NCBI GenBank assembly: GCA_947179485.1
Contig: OX359250.1
Coordinates: 42,416,600-42,480,599, forward strand
Reading direction: 5' to 3'
Origin: Allacma fusca
Taxonomy: Eukaryota; Arthropoda; Collembola; Symphypleona; Sminthuridae
Length of the DNA stretch: 64,000 bases
The notes beneath the pieces are model-generated. The model was not told the origin of the DNA. It saw nothing but the letters and a program-made list of their open reading frames with translations, and did no database searches. The position numbers were made by a program, and so were the translations under genes. Shown one piece after another: positions 51,501-61,100 of the stretch; the stretch's first letter is position 1; each line of letters opens with the position of its first letter.

Positions 51501-53687
51501 TGTAGGATGAACTCGACGTGGTCCATTTTGTTTTTAATATTTAATCCACCTGGTACATTTTTTTAATGAAGTGTAACTACTTCAAGATCAATATGTTTCA
51601 AGCTGCAATTACATATGCTCGATTTTTACTAAAAAATGTAGCTTAAGTTAAGCATACATAAGTAGCATTCCAAGACAGATGCTAAGGAATAGCAAGATGC
51701 ATAGGGCACAGTGGAACTCTTTATAATCATCCAGTTATGGACAATCAGTAGTTGTAAGTAGCTGTGTGATAAATTATATGGTATTAATTTTTAAACCATA
51801 TTTAAATATACAGGGAGATGACAGTGTGGTAGAATGCGTGGGGGAGGAGAATGGCCAAGTTGGAATTTTCTTGTCCTGGAATACAAAATCGTATGGGAAT
51901 AAAAGAATGGTATTGACATGCATGATGTACACTTTTATATTTTTAGGCCTGGAAACCTAATACAAATTTTGTAATAATTAATTAAAACCTAGCTTGGTAC
52001 GCCTTGTAAACTCAAATCCCGTGGACCACTGCGAGGATGCAATGTTACACTTCAAGATGGGAAAATTATCTGCAACTTTTACAGAAGAGTAGTGACAAAA
52101 ATTTACTCAAATGTATTTGATCTAAACCATAATAGCTTCTTCATTTTACGGGCCTTCGGAAGGCAGACTGAACCTGCCAATGTTTATGGAGATAAACAAA
52201 CAGGTGCTTAATATTAATCATGAAAGGGTATTACGAAACGTTGTCAGTTCGTAATACTATATTTTAGAAATTAACAGCTGCAATTGGGGTATTTATTGCA
52301 GAACAAAAGCGTGGCAAACGTTCGGCTCCCCCTGGGAAAAAGTTCGGAAATCTGAAAAAGCACGATAAAAAATATTCGACGGTGATTGCTAAATCACTTC
52401 GTCAAAGTGTTGATGAGGTACGTAAAAAAGAAAACTGTTTAAAATGTTTTAAATGTAACGCCTGCAAACCATATACAGTTCCAATGTAGCCACAAAAGTT
52501 GTGTGAACATTATGTTCCAGACCGAGTTCGGCACATTGAAGTTAATTTATTTGAGAATTCACGGGGTGTTCATGATAATTGGTTGGATAGCTATTTTGCC
52601 TAATGTAACATTCGTGGCCCGATACTTTAAAGAAACTTGGACTGATGTTGAATTGTTCGATAGACCGCACTGGTTAATGGTAAATTGTAATTTACTGGTT
52701 TAAAACTTGCTATCTTGACAAGAGTTTTACGTTATTTTTTTATCCCCTTTGTGCAGATTCATGTAATAGGGACGTGCACAGCAGGGATTTTTATATTTTT
52801 AGGTTTTCTATCTATTCTCGTACACTCCTTCATTATTAAAAATCGGGTGGAATTTCTTCTCGAGGAGGGGTTACACATAATTTTAGGTTCAATAGCGTTA
52901 TTTCTGTTCATTGTTCAAATACTTCTGGGTTATTTCCGTCCGACTGGACAAAAAGCGAGGATGATCGTAAATATTATTCATTTTATAAATGGGACCGTTA
53001 GCTATCTTTTAGCAGGTAAAGAAACCGATTTCTTTAACTTTATCTTATTTCATATCTTTAAATACTTCCAACGTTCCAACATGTAATTACTACATTTTAG
53101 AAAATTAACATTTGTCTCCACACAGTTGTGATAATTTTCCTGGCGCCAGTAATGGAAACTTCATTCTTTAGCTGTTCGAGTTATTTACTTATTATTACTT
53201 GGCTCGTCTGGTCTTTAATATGGCACGTTGTAATTAATGTAAGGAAGTTAAATCAAGAAAACTGTTGTCGCTGAAAAAGGTAATCGAGGATTGAATCGTA
53301 ATTTATATAACCGTACATACTTATTGTAGGTGGAAATTATGAGACAAGATCACGCACTAAACTTAAAGTTCAGAGCTTTTATGCCACTACCGATTCCGGT
53401 AAGAAGTACTCGTGATGTGCCGGTAAGTGCGGTCTACGGATCTCAATGTTTCTCAAATAATACACGCACAGGTTTGCTTGTTTGGAAATTATCCAACAGT
53501 GAATCTGGAACTACATGATTGACTATTAGTAATTTACAAAAATTATTGCATCTAGGGCCAGAAATGCAGATTAGACATATTTGCTTTTCACGCAGCTGGA
53601 GCATGTATAGTGAGTTTGCTTCTTATTCTTCCGTACTTGATTTCTCAAGTTGGATGTGAATGCAAACAAACAATTTGCTTACTGTAG
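45581..53687 (+). CDS. FRRS1: Triple Reeler-like / mucin / DOMON / cytochrome b561 membrane protein (ferric-chelate reductase 1 class)
   Basis: Sixteen exons: 45581-46006, 46094-46484, 46598-47040, 47200-47590, 47714-48204, 48976-49366, 49490-50656, 50688-51253, 51814-51909, 51993-52203, 52302-52417, 52521-52679, 52757-53015, 53126-53238, 53330-53398 and 53556-53687. The total, 5421 nt, gives 1806 residues. A signal peptide (FMPFLTLLISILVPL) is followed by three two-exon Reeler-like units (to about 844), each with FHHYPC and NFWTW blocks. Thr-rich linkers separate them. A long Thr/Pro mucin stretch (about 844-1350), a DOMON domain (about 1350-1524) and cytochrome b561 helices follow. Candidate haem histidines are 1577, 1618, 1656 and 1691. 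The class moves electrons across membranes, often to ferric iron. The Reeler call is by pattern only; the DOMON-b561 call is firmer. Weak donors: 46485 and 50657. Confidence 0.82.
47184..47713 (+). repeat. Near-identical duplicated block, copy 1 (partner 48960-49489)
   Basis: The acceptor region, the 391-nt exon and the following 123-nt intron are repeated 1776 bp downstream with only a few substitutions. The exon pair differs by one residue (Thr to Ala in DDETKEV against DDEAKEV). The intron between them looks the same base for base. The exons preceding each copy (46598-47040 and 47714-48204) are clearly more diverged. Confidence 0.9.
48205..48975 (+). other. Long intron of the third Reeler-like unit
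   Basis: This intron is 771 bp, against 159 bp and 87 bp at the equivalent positions of the other two units, so about 600 bp of sequence is extra. The extra sequence contains no exon that fits the flanking phase 0. It may be an old insertion. Confidence 0.5.
49534..50208 (+). repeat. 27-bp coding minisatellite (9-residue Thr/Pro/Glu repeat), 25 copies
   Basis: ACTCCTGAA recurs 25 times at an exact 27-bp period from 49534 to 50182, each followed by ACTACCACCACAACAACG or its ACC-to-ACT synonym. In frame it encodes seven Thr, Pro, Glu, giving a mucin-type O-glycosylation stretch inside exon 7 of the Reeler/DOMON gene. The two synonymous forms largely alternate, suggesting a 54-bp higher-order unit. 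Confidence 0.97.
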
Positions 53688-54098
53688 AAGAAATAAATTG
53701 AAGAGGAAATGTGCTATTATTGTACATGCAATATTTTATCGGCTGCTCCATATTTTTTCAAAGAATCACTTATCATTTCTTTACATAACGAATAACGATG
53801 CACACGATGTTGTTGATTTAAATAATAAGTCATACCTATTTTGCGCAAAATACTTAATAAAGACTCACTTTCCCCGGATAATAAAGCTCTAACGGGGACC
53901 CGTAAAATGGCTGGCAACATTACCAAATCACTCTACAACATGGAAATACTACAATATTTTAGCTATTCTATTGATGCATACAGAATCTGATTTTTTCAGA
54001 CTCTAGGAAGTGCTACTATTAGGTAAACTCAGACACACTATCGTCAGGATGAGGAAATGGAATTTCACACGCTTCATATTGATTGATTTTCCTGACAA
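53688..54098. other. Convergent intergenic region
   Basis: Four hundred bases between the Reeler/DOMON gene and STMP1. AATAAA occurs at 53692-53697 and 53856-53861 on the plus strand; the second is at a more usual distance from the stop codon. Confidence 0.5.
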
Positions 54099-54454
54099 CT
54101 ATTTTTCCTTCTTTTGATCCTCTAAATAATCTTGCAACCTTTTAAGCATTGTCTTGGGGTCCTCTACTTTAGGTACCTGTCAATACAAAACGAACGACTG
54201 TTACTTATTTTTCCAACTCCCAATTTCCCAAACACTTTCAACAAAAATAAAAAAAATAACATTTCCACGTCTCTTACGTTTGTATAATTCTGAGAAACAT
54301 ACAGTCCCGTGTATATTCCAGCAGCAAAGGAAACCTAAAGAATAGAACCACACTTTATGAATCACATTTTGGTCCTGATATGTCACCCATACACTATTAG
54401 TTCTTGAGGAATCAAACATATTAGTAAAATTACCAAGTTTGAGAATAAACCCAT
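54099..54454 (-). CDS. STMP1: Short transmembrane mitochondrial protein 1-like microprotein (DUF4535)
   Basis: Three tiny exons (54454-54434, 54334-54278 and 54176-54099) encode 51 residues. The core GIYTGLYVSQNY matches the family pattern GxxxGxYxxQNY of vertebrate STMP1 (47 residues). It follows a hydrophobic N-terminal segment (MGLFSNLVSFAAG) and precedes a charged helix ending DYLEDQKKEK. All three exons are in phase 0, with good donors (GTAATT, GTAAGA) and acceptors. STMP1 is an inner-mitochondrial-membrane microprotein linked to respiratory complexes and mitochondrial dynamics. The 5' UTR appears to continue to an acceptor at about 54520 and so is spliced upstream. Longer open frames over this locus are artefacts of reading through introns. 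Confidence 0.8.
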
Positions 54455-54520
54455 AGTCCCTCAAATTCAACGGCACACTGTCCCTTAAGTTTAATAAAGG
54501 AGACGACGGTCACAGACACC

Positions 54521-56549
54521 TGAAATAAATAATCACAGCAAGTTAAGCCTAAAAATACCATAATTTATCATTTCCTGCTTCAGCCAAAGCCCCAGACCGT
54601 ACTCAATTTTTATACCCAAAATATTTGTTAAATATGTACACAACAAACTATTTAACTTTCTCAACGAGACTGCGCTAAAAATGCCTATTCAATTACTTTT
54701 TATTGACAACACCCTATGAAACGAAGGTCGGTGCTCACTTTTAAATTATAATAACGCTTACATCAGCATTTTTGCGTACACGTATCCCTTCCCGATTTTA
54801 TAAATAAAGGAATAAGTCAATCTTATTCCAGCTGTACGACTTGGATCAATAAACCCTTCGTCTAGTCCAGAACTTGAATTTAAACAATTCACAAATTAAA
54901 TTTAAAATATAGTACAGAAATTTTTACCAGTTCTGGACAGCCGACGTAAGTACAGACAGACTTGCTGATCCACTGACACTGACTGGACTAGTTAGTCTTG
55001 TAGTACGTATGTATATAAATGTCACGGTCACGGTCGATGCTCATTCCAAGATCCCACGACACTCCAGAAATAAATTACTTCACTCAACACAGTGCTCAAA
55101 TGCTCACTCCTCACAGACTCACAGAGAGAAAGGCTGCTGCTTTAATTTTAGCGCCACTCAGACGAGGATTTAATCATGTTCCTAGAAGTGAGTGCTAATC
55201 TATGGCCACGCAGTTCGTGATGAAATTAATTAAATTATTGTGTCACAAATCATAAAGGTACCTTTTAACAACAATAAAATTTTTCTTTTAAATCTAACGT
55301 ATTAAGGCGATGAAAGGACATGATCACCCAAAAACATTTTTGTTAATTTTTAGGGGCGAACTGAAACGAAGTTCCCTATTGTTATTGTTTGAGGTCCGGT
55401 TTCGGGTTGTCCGTCCACACTGCGACAGGAAACTACATTTTTATTGATTTTGGTTTAAAATGGTACCACAAAATGGTTTCATGTAAGGTCATATATTTCT
55501 AGGAAAACTTATGCCATTTTTATCGGGTTTCAACCAAACATCATTTGAGTATTATCTGAGTCTGAGTCATGATGGGGAAAAATTAATCTTGTATTAATTT
55601 TGTAGGGAGTTCCTAAGAGCAAGTTTAACCGCATGTATAAATTTCTATCACTGTTTGGCAACATGTTTTAGAAGGATTTATAGTCCAGCTATGCATTTTT
55701 TTACCTTGGCCCTAAAATTGTTTACCCTGCCCTGCCCCGGGCCAAGGCGACCAGCCTATAAATGTTTCCCTGAGTGCACTGGTGAAAATAATGATCGGAA
55801 ATGATGATATTCGGCAAGGAGGCACACGTTAATAACGGGTACTTATCTGTATTTGTAATAAGTTCCAATAGTACTGTAGTTACTGTAAAAATGTCATTGT
55901 TGGGAGACAGTTAATTAATATGTGGAATGGAAGAATGTATGTATATGAATACAAACGCATAATCCCATAGAGACAGAAATTGACGAATACATGATTCACC
56001 TCAAAATCGTAAATCCAGTGAATTTACTTTCGTGGGAATATGGATTCGAAGCTGACCTCTAATCCAGTGAGGCTGTTCTCAATTGCCCTTCCGTGGGTCC
56101 TTAGGAAGTAGCAAGAGGCAAGAACCCTTTCCAGGAGGATTCCTTCCCATAATCATTGCAGATGTAAAAGTCGTCGATGGAACTCAGTAAGCTAATGGAA
56201 ATTTTTTGCGGAATTTCCTTCCCCAGAATCGGATTCCTTGTACAGCTGCTGGAACTTCACTAACCAACACGGAACAGCACTAAAAAAAACTTTACGGGAT
56301 AAATGTGGTGTTCTGTGCACCCAGATGTTCTCACAAATACCTTTACGGGAATACAATGCTCATCAGCAATGCAATGCATTTTATTATAATTAGCATCAAT
56401 TGAACACATCTTTTCTTTCTGCCTAACAGAAACATATGGGTTTAACTTTACAGTTCACATAATTTTTACGTCACACTATTTGTCAATGAGCTTTCGGTTG
56501 GAGAGATGAAGTAACGGTGATGGAGGACGCCAACTAAACAGCAATCACA
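54521..56549. other. Intergenic upstream of STMP1
   Basis: It holds the probable STMP1 promoter and a non-coding first exon (perhaps near 54.9-55.1 kb). No other gene or clear repeat is visible. Confidence 0.4.
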
Positions 56550-56557
56550 GCACGTAC

Positions 56558-57435
56558 TAGGGTTGGTCATATCGTTACCTTTCGAAATATCGTTAATATC
56601 GTTATCGTTCACAAAAATAATCCCGATAACGATATGGTAGAACGATAAAAACGATATACATATAAATTGAAATAATAAAGAAATTAAGCAGTAAAAATTA
56701 TCCAATAAGTATTTAATTTATTAAAAGTTATATAAGTAATAAAAATAAGCCGAAATAATGCTTCATTTTTAATTATTCACTTTTCCAAATGCCTGTTTAA
56801 CAATTCCTTCTATTGCTCGAACCAATTCAATTCTGAATTGGAAATTTTCGGTTCAGTTCAGTTCAATTTACTAATTTTCCGATTCAATTCAAGATGAAAC
56901 TGAATCGATTGATTCAGATCATAACTTTGTATTACATGAATTGTTTTTCTTGAATTATTAAAGTTCAAACGATTCGTTTTGCCCCAAACATTTCAGCAAC
57001 AGATTTACAGTTTACAAGCTCTCCAGATCCTAAAAGTAACGATCTGTACCCTTAGTTTAACTTCCTTCTGCTGTACGCTTGGAAAATACTGCTGTCGTGT
57101 CTAGAAAGCGTATTCTTTAAGTTTATCTGCGGAAACCGTTGTTTTCGATGCAGTTCAATTCAAAAATTTGAACTGAAACGAATTGAATTAATTTGTACTG
57201 AACTGAATTGAACCGTTTTGACCACTTCTTCCGGTTCAGATGACACTTTCTAGGGCATGAAATACGTCAGATGACAACATTATGTAATTTTTGACGATCC
57301 TACCTTCTTAGAACGATATTAAGATAGAGCGATATATCGCGTGAAATATACGAGAATTATCGTAGCATATCGTTCCTCCAAATTGGACGATATTAACGAT
57401 AATATCGTATCGTTATATCGGTATGACCAACCCTA
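56558..57435. mobile_element. hAT-type MITE with perfect 8-bp target-site duplication
   Basis: The 878-bp element starts TAGGGTTGGTCATATCG and ends CGGTATGACCAACCCTA. It is flanked on both sides by GCACGTAC (56550-56557 and 57436-57443). An 8-bp duplication and CAGGG/TAGGG-like termini are the mark of the hAT superfamily. Subterminal regions repeat words such as ATATCGTT and AACGATA in inverted orientation. The interior holds another loose inverted repeat built on GGTTCAGTTCAGTTCAATT (56850-57220) and no transposase frame. Confidence 0.85.
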
Positions 57436-57443
57436 GCACGTAC

Positions 57444-58105
57444 CTACCTACGCTACGACAAATAGTTCCTTTTTGTTTACATTCATTGTTTCGAAAAGAC
57501 TGAGTGTACAAAGGTTAGACAAAGCATGTATTGTACATATGTATGTACCTATACCATCATTTAATTAAAGTTCCATGTCAAAATTCGGAAATCGCTAGTG
57601 GTACAAGCTACAATGATTCATTAAAATATACCAAATTCTCTTGTAAGGATCTCGGAATTTACCATAGCGATTTTCTAAAATCTCATGCAACAAGGGCGGA
57701 TTTGTAGTGTATAGATTAATAGCACAAGAAAATGAATTGAAAAGATTAACATCTTTCTATTAAATGTCCTTGACTAATTTTTAATTTTAATTTTGGGCGA
57801 ATATTCTTTATCATTCGTAGAATTATTTTATGATTTCGAGCTTCAGGTGAGGTAGATTTACTCCAAGTAATTCTAAGGAAATTAATTATAAAATTAATTA
57901 CTGGGGGTCAAGCAACTTATCTCACAGCTTTTTTGCTGTAATCAAGGATCTATTGATCTATTGGTCTATGATCTATATTATTATCCATCCTATTATCCCT
58001 ATCTATCATTCATCATTTATGTAATTATTATTTTTTGACATAGTATTCACGGAATCACGGAGGGACGATTTGTCGGAATTACCAAGTCAGCCGGTCGTAA
58101 CAATC
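57444..58105. other. Upstream region of SPEF2
   Basis: About 660 bp between the MITE and the SPEF2 start. No repeat or RNA gene is recognised; it should contain the SPEF2 promoter and 5' UTR. Confidence 0.4.
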
Positions 58106-61100
58106 ATGGGGGAAATTTTGAAGGACTGGATTAAAAACCAAGTGGGGCTAGAGCTGGACTTCAACAACGGTTAAAAGCAAATTAATTTGTAAATTAAAGC
58201 CAATCCCTTTAATTTCTTCTTTTTTTTCTTATTCATAAAACTCCCGTACATTTACTTTCCTTCCTACAAGACTTTAATTATTCACAGTATCTCAATGCAT
58301 TACATTATAACAAGATAGTGACTAAAAAAATTATCTCATTGCAGACACAGACCCTGGAAAATTTCGGAGATCAATGTCCAACGGTGTTTTGATTGGAGAG
58401 ATTCTGAGGAAATGTAGTGTGATAAGTGACGAGCAGTACATTTCACTACGGAATACCTTGTAACGATATTTGCAATAATGTTTGTAATGGCTGTACCATG
58501 ACTATTCTTTTATTTTGACCCGGCTGGCGTTCTATTTTAGAAAGAACAAATCTTCCGTGAAAAACATGCAGCATATCCACAAATGGCTCCGAGAGATTGG
58601 CTTGAACACTGATTTTCAGGACTTGTTGGCCATCGTTGAGGTTATAAATACAGCATAAAACACATATGCATACAAACATGTTATATTAACAGAGTGTCAA
58701 TTTTTTAAAACGGGAAATCTTTCAAAAATATATTCTCAGGAGCAACCCGGAGCTGCCATTCGCTTTCTTTACCGTCTCTATATGTGGCTGGAGTCCCCAC
58801 GTGGGGTCAAAGTTTTTAGATCCCAAACGTCGACAACACATTCGGGTCCCAGGCCCACGGTTACTAAACATGGAGTTTGTGGGGGAAGAGGGAGCAATGT
58901 CAGTCGAATAAGTCATTCAAAAATGGACTTTAAATCTAAGGAATTGCTGGCAGAAATAAATCCGGAATTTGTGGAAGAAGATTCTAACCAAAACAATTAT
59001 TATGACGTCTCACTGCAGGTTTCTACTCTTTCAAGGGCTTCCACATTCCATTATTTAGAGAGCTACAACGTGTTCATTTTCATCTACAGCCCCCAGTTCT
59101 GTTAAATGTCAAACCTTTCAGTGGTGACAATATTCACGAGAGGATTGACAACGACGTTCTTTACTATGATCCTCAAAGGCGTAGGAAACCTCAACAAGGC
59201 ATTGAAGAAAGTAACTGCAATGATAAGCCTCAGGATGGTTGTAGCCCGTGGTATGTGTAATTACACAAATTATACCAAATAGAAAAATATTTTTTAAACC
59301 TATCCCATTTACATGTATAGTTTAAATCATGATAAGAAAAAGGGCCGAGAAGCCTTGGAACTAAAAATAGCTGAAGAAATCCAGATCTCCATGGACGAGA
59401 TGAAGAGCTTCAATGAAACAATCCAACATAGCTTGGTAATACATACTTGCTCAGTTGCTAGTTTGTTGTAAATAAGGTTTTAAAAACGTGCTAAACAAGG
59501 ATTGGACCTTCTATTTTGTGTTGCTATTAAAGGAAAGACAACTCCCAAGTGTCAAAATCTACGAAGACGGCACCGGAAATTGGCAAGATTATAAAAGAAG
59601 TTTGCTTACGATGAAGAAAAAATTGCAAGATGAGCAGACGCTCGCAAATGAAAGAGTCGATGCTTCAATAAGTAGCTTTAAATTTCAAGCATCAGTGATT
59701 GAGGTAACAAGATTTCATAAAATAATGTCAAATGTAGGAAGGACTTGTGTGGTCAAATTTTGAGAGCCTACTTGGATGTTACTATTAGAGATCAAACTTG
59801 AGTCAGCAAATTTCAAGCCAAACACATGGTCTTCCGACCCAAAAACAAAATCTTCAGTTCACCGGCTCCATGGAGGGTATCAAAAGTAGCTTCATGGGCA
59901 ATCAAATATTCATTGGAAACCAGGCGCCGAAATCGGAACTGAAAATCCCTGATTGTCAGGCGTCAAATGCAGTTAGTTTTATTAATGTAAGAGCTGGCGT
60001 TACAATATACTTATTGTTCAAATTAATTATTCAAATGATTATTATTTATGCAATTTTGACCATGTCACAGCAAAAAGAATTGCTCCACCGTTGCTTATCT
60101 CAGAAGGACGTTGAATTCTCAACTTGTGTAGAAAATGAAATTTATCTTGCACAAAAAGCCGTATTTACCAAAAATATTGCATCCGATGTCATTGTTATCC
60201 TCAATGGTATACTGGATCTGGCCATGAGAATTGCAACTTACCGAGAGGCAGTTAAAGTGTAGACTTTCAAAGATATTTTGTGTACAATAGCATTATTCAA
60301 ATGAAAAATAAAATTACTGGAAACTTGAACGTTGTTTAAAATCTAGAGATCCACCGGGACCATTGGTGGAGGAATGGAAAGAAGAGATATATTCTGTGGA
60401 AGCGACTCAAGAAGAGATCGAGGCGGGGAGTGTGATGACCATTTTAGATGATCTGCGTGTCAGAGCCTACATTTTCAGGGAAGCCGATTGGAAGGTGGAA
60501 GAGCCAGTACCTCATACGGACTTCATCGAGAATGAAATTTTGAAGAAAATCGTCTCTCACGTGCTTGAATATATTTATCCTGACTCATCTCCAGGTCCGA
60601 CAGGACCCCTGCCTCAGTTGACCGGCATTGTTGCAGTGACTGGAGTCAATTTTCATTGGAAGCCGGTATTAGTTCGTGAGGCTTTACAGGATATTTCTGA
60701 ACGTAATGATTGACGCCAATTTCCTCCCGATATTTGCCACGTCATAAAATACGTCATACTAATATTTTGCAACAAAATTGTGGTTAACACAGCCAACTCC
60801 ATACATCTTCTGGACGCAGCTGTAATTGTCCCAGAGGCAATCAAAGCTTATGCTACTGCCGTTGCCAAATCTGCAAATAGATATTTGATGAATGGAGATG
60901 AAAGCTTGTTTTCATATGCAGGGGAAGTAGAAGAGGAGGAATTGAATCCATTATGGCGTGATCCTTCCCAAGACCATCCCCATGAACAGGACATCGATGC
61001 AGATGAGGAGACGGAACCAAGTGATCATGAACCGTACTCACCAAATTGGTCTACAAACAGTCAGCCCCAGCGAAAAAAATCGAAAAAAACACAAACGCCC

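Noticed and set aside
54201-54476. 91-codon minus-strand frame
   Set aside because: It reads through the introns of the STMP1-like gene in the wrong frame; the spliced 51-residue model fits a known family.
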